Assembly (NCBI GenBank): GCA_002943765.1
Contig: PQWQ01000032.1
Coordinates: 248,001 to 312,000, forward strand
Origin: Psoroptes ovis
Lineage: Eukaryota; Arthropoda; Arachnida; Sarcoptiformes; Psoroptidae
Direction of reading: 5' to 3'
DNA length: 64,000 bases
Shown in pieces: positions 11,103 to 23,000 of the stretch. The position numbers and the translations under genes are program-made. The notes below the pieces were generated by a model. It did not search any database. It was not told the origin of the DNA and worked only from the letters and a program-made list of their open reading frames with translations. Within the stretch, counting starts at the first letter, position 1; every line of letters begins with the position of its first letter.

Positions 11103-11438
11103 GTTCTTATCATTATTTTCATTATTTTCAATTATAATTGTTATTATTAATTAATTAATTGATTATTTAACTAATTCTAATTGTGTTATTCGGATTAATA
11201 TTGTATTGATTATGTTTTAAGAAAAAATTTATTTGATTGATCATTATTTAATTAATAAATTTTTTTGAAATTTCTGGGAAAATTTCTTTTCGAAATAATA
11301 ATATTTTCCCGGGAATATTTCTTGTTTTTGTTCGATCGAATGTGTGTTCGAATCTGTCATTTTTCAGATCTCCAAGACAACATGAATCTTAATCATTTGT
11401 ATATTTCTAATCCTTTTGTTCTGAAAAATTGAACAAAA
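11103..11438. other. Spacer between SERHL and CFAP20
   Basis: 336 bp, AT-rich. It must hold the SERHL 3' end and the CFAP20 promoter. A palindrome-like ATATTTTCCCGGGAATATTT sits near 11300. No gene seen. Confidence 0.4.
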
Positions 11439-12050
11439 ATGTTCAAGAATACATTTCAAAGCGGTTTTCTATCGATTCTATATTCAATCGGTTCGAATCC
11501 ATTACAAATTTGGGAGAAAAAAGTTAAAAATGGTACAATCAAACGTATTACTGATAATGATATACAATCATTGGTCATCGAAATTATCGGTTCGAATGTA
11601 GCGACAACATACATAACATGTCCACCACAACCACGATCTAGTTTAGGTATTAAACTACCATTTTTGATTATTATCGTCAAAAATTTGAAACGCTTTTTCA
11701 GTTTTGAAATCGAAATACTTGATGATAAAAATGTGCGGCGACGTTTTCGTGCATCAAATTTTCAATCTGTTACACGTGTCAAGCATTTCATCTGTTCAAT
11801 GCCATTACGATTGGATGATGGTTGGAATCAAATCGCATTCAATTTGAATGATTTTTGCCGTCGTGCTTATGGCAGTAATTATGTGGAAACAATACGTGTA
11901 ACCATTAATGCTAATTGTCGATTACGAAGAATTTATTTCGCTGATCGTATGTATGCCGAAGATGAATTACCGGCCGAATTCAAGCTATATTTGCCCGTTA
12001 CATCATCATCATCATCTTCATCCACGCTAACAACTACAGTCATAGAATAA
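11439..12050 (+). CDS. CFAP20: Cilia- and flagella-associated protein 20 (CFAP20/Bug22)
   Basis: Single exon, 203 residues (human 193). It is strikingly conserved from the first residue: MFKNTFQSGFLSILYSIGS, KRITDNDIQSLV, TYITCPPQPRSSLGIKLPF, LDDKNVRRRFRASN, LDDGWNQIAFNLNDF, DELPAEFKLYLP. CFAP20 is an inner-junction protein of axonemal doublets and modifies tubulin marks on cilia. In an arthropod its use is expected in sperm flagella and sensory neurons; this is inferred. The only divergent part is a short Ser/Thr tail after the LYLPV block. No intron. Snurportin follows 200 bp downstream on the same strand. Confidence 0.97.
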   Translation: MFKNTFQSGFLSILYSIGSNPLQIWEKKVKNGTIKRITDNDIQSLVIEIIGSNVATTYITCPPQPRSSLGIKLPFLIIIVKNLKRFFSFEIEILDDKNVRRRFRASNFQSVTRVKHFICSMPLRLDDGWNQIAFNLNDFCRRAYGSNYVETIRVTINANCRLRRIYFADRMYAEDELPAEFKLYLPVTSSSSSSSTLTTTVIE

Positions 12051-12250
12051 AATTTAATCTTTCAAAAAAAAATTAAAAAATTTGTAATTAAAAAAAAATA
12101 ATAATCGATTGTATCGATATCTTTTAAATACCTGTAAAATTCGATTGTTGTGTTTACATTGGTTGCCGATATTCGAAATTTCAAGCTTCAATAACTGACA
12201 CTTAAATTACCTTGTTGCAATCATTCATCAAATAATTTCATCATCAAGAA

Positions 12251-13409
12251 ATGTCTGAAATTGATTTATTGAACAAATTTAGCATAGAGAATCAGACACC
12301 TGTCTTGACGAGCACTGCTCGGATACATCCAAAATTTTTGCATTCGAATCCAGATGATTTTAATATCGCCAAAAATGTTCAACAAAAACGTCGGCAAGAA
12401 TTTCTTTCAAATGTTCAAAGGTATTTACTTATTTTTATTAATCGAAATGATTTTAATTCATTTAAATTAATCTTATAGGAAACGTGAACTTATTATTGAA
12501 AAAATGCGAAATTTAATCGAAAATGATTCAGAAACGATGGCATATGATGATGATGATAATGATGACACTGAAATCCATTTGGAATCATCATCGACATCGA
12601 TCGATGAAGACATGTCTTGTGATATTGATCAAAGTGACAAAATGATAGTTGAGCCAACAATCAAAAAAGAACGTAAAAATGTCAAAAAGCGATCAAATCG
12701 TAATCGATCTCATCGAAAATCAATTTCGAGCTTATTTATGCTTTCCGAATGGTTAGTTGATATACCTGATGATTTCTTCACCGATTGGTATTTTGTCTGC
12801 TGCCCAAAAGGTCGCCGTACATTATTGATTGCAAATGGTGATCGAACACGTGCATATAATCGCCACGGATATTTTTTATTCGAATTCGAATCTCGATTAC
12901 CAGGTGGTGGTATTGTTGGCAAACATCGATCATCTCATTCTCAATCATCAGCAACAAAATCGATTCTGGATTGTATCTGGATTGAATCCGAACGTCGATT
13001 CTATATTCTTGATGTATTCATATGGAATGGTTGTTCATTTTATGGCTGTGATACTGAATTTCGTTTCTATTGGATACATAATCATGTTCAAGATGAACAA
13101 TCGCCATCATCATCATCGATGATTTCGATCAAAACATTGCCATATATGCAATGTACAAAGGATAATTTACAACGATATACACAAAACGGTGGTGCATCTT
13201 ATCCATTCAATTGTGAGGTTTGTGTTTGATTGATTCAACATTTTTTAAATCCAAATTTTCAATTTTTCAAATTTTTACTTTTTTTCTCAAATTTTCAGAT
13301 TGATGGAATATTGTTTTATCATAAACAAGCACCATATATGTCTGGCACGACACCATTAGTTTGTTGGTTAAAAGTTTCAATGTTGAATGAAGTTATATTC
13401 ACTAAATGA
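12251..13409 (+). CDS. SNUPN: Snurportin-1, m3G-cap adaptor for snRNP import, 3 exons
   Basis: Exons 12251-12420, 12479-13217 and 13299-13409, 339 residues (human 360). Snurportin binds the trimethylguanosine cap of spliceosomal snRNPs and links them to importin-beta. Visible: a basic N-terminal importin-beta-binding segment (HPKFLH, QQKRRQEFLSNVQRKREL), an acidic plus basic linker (IKKERKNVKKRSNRNR), then the cap-binding domain with LSEWLVDIPDDFFTDWYFV, CPKGRRTLLIANGDRTRAY, SRLPGG, ILDCIW, YILDVFIWNG, YGCDTEFRFYWIH and the C-terminal DGILFYHKQAPYMSGTTPLVCWL. Tryptophans expected to stack on the cap are present. The last exon is joined in phase 0 (NCE to IDG). The C-terminus is shorter than in vertebrates. 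It is the last gene before the Islet desert. Confidence 0.95.
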
Positions 13410-14600
13410 TAAGCCCGTCAATTGAAAAAAAATGGAAAATTTTTTCATTTCAGAAATTTTCTTTTGAAACAATTTTTCAGGAAACAATGGTCATACATAC
13501 ACAAAGCTGTCAAATTTTGAATCGGTCAATTGTTTTGTCCGTGGAAAAAGAATGAAATGAAATGACCATTCAAAATTTGGTAAATTTTGCCAAATTTTGA
13601 CAGAAACAAACCCTTAACTTGTAATTTGTCTTGTTTAATGATGTTTGTTGAATGGTCATCATCATCATTTGAAATGCAATGACTACAACAACAACAATAG
13701 TCCGCAACAATGGTAAATTGAAAATAAATAAAAGGGTTATACATATTCATTCAATGAATGAATGCAAAATTTTGACAAGTTTTATTTTGACTTCTATTAT
13801 TATTGTCAAAAGAAATGTTTGTTTTTCAAAAAATGACCAATGCAACAATACACGTGACTTGTCAATATATTGAATTGTTTGCAATCGTTGTATTGTATCA
13901 AAGTAAGTTTAAATTTGATTTCAATTTCAATTTCATTAAATACAATACAAAAACATTGGATTGACTTGACTTTATTAGGATCGGATACAAACAAACAAAA
14001 CAAATCTAAGCTAAACAAAATATTCCAAACCATCTATAACCCTGTATAACCTTCCATTGGATACCATTCAAAAAATGGAATTATATTTCTTCATTGTTGG
14101 TGTTTGTTGTTGTTTATTCTGGAACCAAAGAGTTACATATTTTATTTCATTCCATTTTTTCATTTATTTAATAAATCATAACAGTAATTCAATACCTTTT
14201 CACATAGTATCGTTATTACGATTATTATTTGTGAATGAACGAAAATGAAAATGAAATCAAATGAATATAATGTGTCTGGTGGTGTTATATGGTTAAAAAC
14301 TATGGTCTTATATGAACCATACACACACATATTTGGCTGTGTTTTACGAGTTACGCACATACACACATTTTCAAACATATTTTGTGCACAAAATGAAACA
14401 CTGAACAAATAAATAAATAAATAAAATCTGGTTAATGGAAAGAATCCATTTACCATTCATCGATGATGGTTGTTACTGTTACTACTGTTGTTATTATTAC
14501 TATTATTAATACAAATACATTTTAATATCATAAATGATGTTTTTTTATTTATAATAATAATAATGATAATGATGATGATATTATTATTATTAAAACTATA

Positions 14601-14681
14601 TTAGGTTGTCCGAAAAGTTTTCACCGATTTTCTTTTGATTCCCGTACGATATAATCGGCAAAAACTTTTCGGACAACCTAA
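14601..14681. mobile_element. Mariner-like MITE, copy 1
   Basis: Begins TTAGGTTGTCCGAAAAGTTT, ends with the inverse AAAACTTTTCGGACAACCTAA-type arm; about 81 bp, flanked by TA. No coding capacity. Confidence 0.85.
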
Positions 14682-15451
14682 ATAGTTTAGACATTCAGTG
14701 TTTTTAGATTTTTTTTAGGTCTGAAAATGTTTATCATCACACACACACACACTCACAAACACAATCGAATGTGTTTTTGTGTTTAATGTTTAATAATCAC
14801 CCAAATAATAATAATAATCATTAAATTAACGTCAATTTCGTCGAATGGTTGTAGCGAGTAAGCATTTTCAATGAAAATTATTAAAGAATTTCAGCCAGTC
14901 ATATTCAACCATTTTCAACCATTAACCATTGCTCGATTCAATCCAATTCTTGATGATTCTGTTGTCGGCGTTGATGCCAAACATTTTTAATGATTTTCGA
15001 GTTCGTTCGAATGTCGACCAATGTCGAATCTCAATGAGTTTAGTGAAAAACAATCAAAAATAAATAATTTGATTATAACGATATACGGATATATTCAATC
15101 ATTTTGAAATTTTCAGAAAATTCATTCGTTTGTTGTTGATAACCGTATCATTTTGAAATAGAATTGGAATTCAATTCCTTATATATTCCAATCATTTAGT
15201 CACATATACATTTCATTTAATAATAATCAAAATGAACATTATTTGTAACATGGAAAATATACCGAAAATAGAAGTACCCCGTTGACAAGTATCATTTATA
15301 TTTGTGATTGGTGAAAATTACTATTTACAATTTTCACCATTTATTTTTATCAATTCATTGGGTAGATTTACTGTGTTTTTAGTCTTTATGATTCAAGTGC
15401 ATTTCAAATATATTTTTTTTTTCAAAATGATTATTCATTTTGAAAAAATAT

Positions 15452-15532
15452 TTAGGTTGTCCGAAAAGTTCATTCGACTTAATCAAATAGAGTTGTTCAT
15501 GAAAATCGGCTAGAACTTTCCGGACAACCTAA
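15452..15532. mobile_element. Mariner-like MITE, copy 2
   Basis: TTAGGTTGTCCGAAAAGTT arm on the left, CGGACAACCTAA on the right, with the shared interior (TCGACTTAATCAAATAGAGT, GAAAATCGG). Confidence 0.85.
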
Positions 15533-15875
15533 ATATTTTAAATGAATTGAAAGACCATTTTCAAATGATTATTGCTGTTGTCATTTTCATTTTTCACATA
15601 AATTGTACACATAAATAAAGTTGTCTACATGTATAAAATACTGAGTGTATACAATTGATGATGAACACGTTGAAATCATTTCAAATGAACGACTGAATAA
15701 ATGAAATATTTGAACACGTGCAAACATCCACCAACAACAACAATATATTACCGTTGTTCATTTGTTTTAGAGGTTTTTGGTTCGTTCGCTCGTTCAGAAT
15801 ATGTTCATCCATCCATCCATCCAATTCAATGCATGTAAGTACCGAAAATGCTTTAAAATATGCTTTGAATTTATA

Positions 15876-15958
15876 TTAGGCTGTTGTCCGTAAAGTTCAT
15901 TCGGCTTAATCAATAGACATGCTAGTGAAAATCGGCCAAAACTTTTCGGACAATCTAA
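15876..15958. mobile_element. Mariner-like MITE, copy 3
   Basis: Same family; left arm TTAGGCTGTTGTCCGTAAAG (degenerate), right arm CTTTTCGGACAATCTAA followed by TA. Confidence 0.8.
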
Positions 15959-16246
15959 TACTTTGTTACATTTCAACAAAAACATAGTTCTGCATCGATG
16001 AATACGGATGGATACAATGGAATCACCTTTTGCTGATTCCTTGCTGTGTATTCAATATTTATTATCATCATCCGAGGTTGTTGTTTCGGTTATTTCTGTC
16101 GGTTATAATTTGATTTATAATACACACAAAGAGAGACACAAAGTGAATATTTTTGGAAAATTTACACTTGACACTTATGACAATCGAATATGATGTTGAT
16201 GATGATGATGAATAAAATATTATTATTTTACGACCAGTGAAAACTA

Positions 16247-16330
16247 TTAGGGTGTCCGAAAAGTTCTGATCGATTTTCATTTGGCAACTCCAATGATTAA
16301 GCCGAATAAACTTTTCGGACAACAACCTAA
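16247..16330. mobile_element. Mariner-like MITE, copy 4
   Basis: Left arm TTAGGGTGTCCGAAAAGTTC; right arm CTTTTCGGACAACAACCTAA with a 3-bp duplication in the arm. Confidence 0.8.
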
Positions 16331-17049
16331 ATATTAATAGTCAAATTCTAGTTTCGATGAATTTATGAATTCGTGAAAAGGTTTTTTTTTTTTTTTGCTG
16401 AAATACATGGTAAAAATGGTTCATGGTCGACTTGTCAATCGACGATGACGACATGGTACACGTATTATTTTCGCTTATTTTAACACTGGAAAAACATCGG
16501 GAAAAATTGGATTTTTCGGGACCAGAATCGTTTCATTCGAATTCAAATGTTTCAAGATTTCAAATAAAATGACAAAAGTCATTCATGGTTTATGGCCATT
16601 TATGACCGTGTACAAACGACTATATTCATCCATATGGCCAATTTAGGTGATTTTTTCACGTATTTTTTCCATAGAAATTGAAATTGACTGAATTATCATT
16701 GAAATTTTATTTGAAATTGAATTGTCAAATGAAAATTCAGTCAATTTGGCATTTTTTGACTAGTTGTCTTGTCGTCTTGTCTTTTTTTGGCCCGGGACAA
16801 ATGAAAATGTCACCTAAATGGTGACTGAAAAGCCCAACGAAACAATGTCAAGGACTATCCATTCATTCCATTTATGTAATTCATTATTATTGACTGTTTT
16901 TGTGGCTATTGTTTTTGGTTTTTCTCTGGTTTTTTCTAGGTCTTATCTAGTCCATAACTTTTTTGTTTTGGCTCCAAACAAATCTTCATACAAAGCAGAT
17001 TAAAACTATTGATAAGATATGTATATTTCTATGTCTGTGTATGTTTGTA

Positions 17050-17131
17050 TTAGGCTGTCCGAAAAGTTTTGGCCGATTTTCATTTGGTAACTCTATCGAT
17101 TAAGCCGAATGAACTTTTTTGGATGACCTAA
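17050..17131. mobile_element. Mariner-like MITE, copy 5
   Basis: Left arm TTAGGCTGTCCGAAAAGTTT; right arm AACTTTTTTGGATGACCTAA (decayed), then TA. Confidence 0.8.
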
Positions 17132-20037
17132 TACATTACGACCCTTCTACCCTATTCAGCCATTATTTAGCCATTATTATCTATTCATTCATTTTGCATT
17201 TCATATTTGTGACTATTTCATTTATGAATGATAAAAGATAATAATAATTCACATATATTCACAATGGATTATGAATTTTTCAGGCTGAAATTCCCATTTC
17301 AGCAGGTAATCATCGATTCGGTGAATATTTTCATCATAAATTTTCAATGAGCACTATGGTTGTGTAAACACTGAGCGAAAACCCTAAACCTGATAAAAAA
17401 CCACAAATCTACAGCCAACCAGCCAGCCAGCCAGTCAACCACCAAAGGTTCCACAAAAACAAAAAAATTTCATGCTGATTTTTTTTCCAGGCTAAAACCC
17501 TTGTTACAAAATGCCCCACACAATTTCACCACCTTTTGTTTACCATTGAACAAATTGTTATCTTGTCAATTGTTGTTCCCATCATTTGTTGTGATTATCT
17601 AAATATTTATTTAATCATTGATTTTTTTCAACAAAAAATGCCTTTTGTTAAGGTAAATACCTTAACAATTTTTGAAAAAAATTTACCAATTCAAATCAAA
17701 TGAATGAATGACATCTGTCATCATTCATTAATGCTGGAACTCTCTGAAAATTATTTGATCAACACTTGAACCACATATTTCATCCATTTGGTCATCCATC
17801 TCCAGTTGACTTGTTGACTTGAATTTTTCAGAACATTTCGATTGATTGATTGATTGAAAACGGAATGAAATTGAATGGCTAAAAATCAATGAATCATTGA
17901 ATATGTGAATCATCGAATTACTGAATATGACAATATTTCACTTGAAAAAATCCACAAATAATCGTTACACTTCGATTAATCGAAAAAAAAAATTTTTCAA
18001 TCCACCATCACCCGTAATATATGTAAGATATGTAAGTGCCTTATTCAGTCATTCACATGAAAATTCACTCATCCAGCCATTCATCCATCTGTTTATCCAA
18101 TGATTTAATTTAATTTAATTTGATTTGATTAAATCAAATCAAATCATATGTTTCGATCGTCGTCATTGAATCATTGAACCGGACCGTTGTACGTATGACA
18201 TAACGTACCAAGGCTGACAACCCTCGAGAAGATAATAAACACATGAATTTGATTCAATGCGAGGAGAAGAACGAAGAAGAATATATCAAATCAGCTCATT
18301 GAACCATGATAATAATACGATTCATACGATGTTCGTATATGTCTCGTATATCTTTCACTCAAAATAAATTGTTTAATTAAATTATATTCGATGAATTAAT
18401 TCACATTTCAATGTGTTTTTTCTGATGTCTTAAGTTGTCAGTGTCAATGAAATTCAATAATTCAAAAAAAAAAACATGTATTAAACCGCCACCGAACAAA
18501 AATAACATGAAAGATGTTAACAACTTTTTTTTTCTGTCTTCGAAAAAAAAAACAAAAATTTGTACACTGAAAGTTGTTCAATGATATAAACATGTTTTTT
18601 TTACATTTATTATTTTCTTTAAGACAAAATGCTGCTGTTTATTTTCTTATGTTTACTTGTTTGCTTGTTTGTGTTTGTCATACAAAATTGTTTCTTGGGC
18701 AAAACGAAATGACGATGATGATGATGATGATCATAATTTAAGAAATAATTCTTAGTTGAAGATTCTTCTTCTAAGGTTCCTTTGTTGAATTCTTTTTGAG
18801 TTTTTGAAATTGAATGCCAGGTCTTTGCTTTCAATTTTGAGTTGTATTTTCTTTCAATTCACTGCTCTAATCGCCGTAATTCGCTGGGTGCAATTTAAGA
18901 AAATGTCTTAGATATTCTTCGTAGAACCAAATCAAAGTGTATCTTTTCTCGTATTTTCAATGTGAATGCAATGAATTTTGACGTTCGAATTCGTGAATTT
19001 TGTTTGTGTGCAACTTTCAAAAAAATGAACGGTAGTACACTTTACAGCATCATCGTCGAATAGAATAAGTTGAGAAAGTGTGAACAACAACATCCATAAA
19101 GCAAGCGAAAAACACAATGAAAAATATTGAAAAAATGGGCCGTTCATGTCTTGCAACGATCGACCAATCACACGCGATCGATAAATTTATGACGAAATTT
19201 GATTCGCCAATCCAGTGTTTGATGGGCGGGACTATGTGAAACATTTTTTTCAGTGTAGCAGAAAATATTTATTCTTTGCCTTTCACTGTCAAATAATCAC
19301 AACGAAAATTTTCAGATTCACGAGTAGAATGAATGAATGAAATGAAATCATGAAATCGATTTTCAATCGTCATTCAGTCAACCTAAATACACCGTCATAG
19401 ACACATGACTATAGCCTGTGAATTCTTCTTTGTTTGTTTTCAGTGTTGAAATTTTCGAGATTTCAGCAGATTTCAATGAGAGAAATATTTCAATGACAAT
19501 TTTCGGTCAATTCCGAGGTCCGAATCCTAAAAAAATGTCCCTTTGAATTTTTCGTTAACCCAAAAATTTTTCACGGACTCTTTGGCCTCTTTGGGACTAT
19601 TGTTCTCGGTTTAATTTGTGTGTGGAAAATAATTCAAGAATTTAATTGTTTTTCGTGTTGTTTCATTGTTAAATGTTTCAATCAATCAACAAATCAACGA
19701 ATCATGTGTAATCCAAGTCCACAGCCTTTTGAATATTTTCAAATATCAAAAATCAACTTTTGTAGCCACAAATATTTGCCGCAAGCAATCTAGAAATAAA
19801 TGATTGCATAATCATTCATTCGAATTATTCAAAGTTTATGCAATTTCAAAAGGTATTATGGTGTTTGTTGTGTGTATTCAAAAAATTAAGCCTTGTTTAT
19901 GTGCATCTATGTGTGTGTGTGTATTTGTGTGATAACCACAAATAAATAAACAGATAAAAAGATAAAAAAATTATTCACCTTTTCATACGAAGAAAATATC
20001 TTCAAGGTATAAATAAACAAAAATAAAAAGAGAAAAA

Positions 20038-23000
20038 ATGATCGGTAAATGGCCATCAGCTATATCGACAATAGCATCGACGACGACGACCACCATATCA
20101 TCATCTGTATCACCACCAACATCAGCAACAGCTGTAACCACCGCTGCTGAACGTATATCATTATGTGTTGGTTGTGGTACGGAAATCTATGATCAATACA
20201 TACTACGTGTATCACCTGATCTTGAATGGCATGCAAGCTGTTTGAAATGTGCCGATTGTCAACAATATTTAGATGAATCGTGTACCTGTTTTGTACGTGA
20301 TGGTAAAACATATTGTAAACGTGATTATCTACGGTATGTCACACTAAAATTGTCAATTTTATATTACTTTTGAATCATCGTAAAGTCACAATGAAATCGA
20401 ATTGAATCAAATCCCAAGATACAATCGATTGCCAAAATGTGTAAATAAATCCAAATGCTCCAAAATTGATTTTTGTGTTTACCAAAGTACTTGAACGTGC
20501 AATCGAACGAATTCAAAAATCAAAAATCGTTCGATTTGATTTGAACAATCGATCTATCGATGATTTGCATTTCCCTTCACCAAAAAGTGTTCCAGCAACC
20601 TTTCACCTTTCATATTTGCTTACCTTTTGGTGAAAATCAAATTCGAAATCCGTCACTGCATCGATGAACGATGGTTGATCTTGAAAATTTTACCAATTTA
20701 TTCAAATATTTGATTATATTTTTCAATAATTTTACGATCGGAATAGATCAAACATACGCACCATTAAGCCGAAGAAGATGGCTTTATTTGATGACCTTTT
20801 CAATGCATGTATAGATCGATGCATGCCAGCAAGCAAGCAAAAATGGTGTTTGTTTCAATGTTTTTTATCGGTGTCGAAATCGACATTTCGACGGCCAAAT
20901 GTAAAAATGAAATGGCGACGACCCTTAATGATCGTCGCCAATCTGATCTATGATCGAAATTTTAACATTTTATTGATATGAATGAAGCAAATAAATCTAA
21001 AATTTATTGATGTATAGCCTTAGTAGTTTAGCCTCATACATACAAATGTCAATCATTATTTGATTAGATTTTTTTTTCGAAATTTTTTTCAATGAATAAT
21101 TTCGCCTTAAAGAAATTTGCCAAAAGAAGAAATTTTCCGAAGAAATCAAATGGTAATCGATACTGTACATCGGCAGATGATACAAGAATATCTGTTTTCA
21201 ATCAAATCAGAAAAAAAATCAAACATGAAAGTTTATACATGGCAATTTTTTGCATAAAACAAAAGATTTATTTCGATGTTTTTGTTTTTTTGCATGTAAA
21301 TTTCACTTGTTCTCTTGTCGTATCTGGTGTTTTATTTGATTCTTTAAGATGTTTTTCTGGGTATATTTTGTCTTGATTTATTGGGCTTTACTAGGCTTTT
21401 ATCCATGCTGCACTTGGCAGGCCCGAATACAAACTTGGGATAATAAATCAGCTGTTTTTTCTCAGATATTTCATTGTGTAATTGCCCTTAGATTATTCTA
21501 ATTATTTAATTGTTAATTAAGCTTAAATTTTGATTGAATTATTTAATTATTTTTTTCGTGCAGATTATTTGGAGCCAAATGTGCAAAATGTTCAATGTGT
21601 TTCAATGAAAATGATTTAGTAATGCGTACACGTAATAAAATCTATCATGTTGATTGTTTTCGTTGTGTAGTATGCGCCAAACAATTGACACGTGGCGATG
21701 AATATGTGTTGAAATTTGATGATCTTTTTTGTAAAGTATGTTTTTGTATATTTATTTGTTTGTGACATTTGCATTCATTCGATCAATTGAATCAATTCAA
21801 TTTTTCCACTTTTTTTGATACAGGCCGATCATGAAGTGGCTGAAAAAGCATCGATCGGATTTAATACGGTTACCATTCTTGGTGGTCCACATCATCCACA
21901 TCATCATCATCATTTGCTGCATGCACCACCAACAGGGCCACCACCGCTGCCATCACAGCAACCATCGTTGATGCATCATGGTCATTTTATTGGTGGAACA
22001 CTGCAACCACCACCACCACCGCCGCCTCCACAACCGCTGTCAGCGATTCAACCACCTTCACTTCATCATCATCATCGTCATCAATCATCACAGCATCATC
22101 ATAATCATCATCATTCGAATAGTTTGTCCACATCATCACTATCATCTTTGTCCTCTTCATCCTCATCATCATCATCCTCCTCTTCATCATCTTCATCGTC
22201 ATCATCATCATCATTAACGCCTTTAACACCTGTGACACCTGAATGTTTAAAAGAAAATAATAATCATGTTAGCCAATTGTTAAGTGGTACAGGTTCAGGT
22301 CCTGGATCACCGCTGAATTCACTTCATCATACTACTCAACATATTCACGCCCAACAACAGCAACAACCACAACCATCGATGCCTTTACATCCGGCCGGTA
22401 TAATACCGGGCAGTGGTGGTGACCTTAATGGTCATATGAATAGTAGTAATATATCGCCAAGTGGTGGTACGGGTGCACCAACACATCTTGGTGGTGGTAA
22501 GTTTTTCGGAAAATTTTCAATTGTTTTTTTGTTTGATTTTCCCAGGCTATAGTTTTTACCTTTACGAAATCTATGCGAAAACAAACAAAAACATTTGAAT
22601 TAATTCAAGTGTCCACTTGATCATATAATTATCACTTTTCTTCAAACAAAACTATAGCTGGGGTTGTTGGTGGTCATATGGATCAAATGACAACGACACC
22701 GCCAACTACAACATCAACATCGTCCATATCATCATCATCGACATCGATAACATCGATAGGTGGTGGTGGATCAATGACACCACCATCATCCACGCTACAA
22801 ACAGCGCCACCATCACTACCTCCTACACAACCAACAAATAATTCATCATCATCATCGATCTCAAACACATCGAATGTACATCAACCGAATAACGGCAGCA
22901 GCAGTAATCATCATCATCGATCATCGTCAGGCCATAGGTCTTCATCATCATCGATATCACATCATCACCACCATCACCATAATCATCATGGTTCCTCATC

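Larger units (their letters stand above)
13410..20037. other. 6.6-kb noncoding region upstream of Islet
   Basis: No supported gene. It holds five mariner-like hairpin elements (14601, 15452, 15876, 16247, 17050), CA-rich simple repeats near 14735 and AT-rich unique sequence. Open frames are short and low in complexity. It most likely carries the Islet promoter and 5' regulatory DNA, and possibly untranslated exons that cannot be seen. Confidence 0.6.
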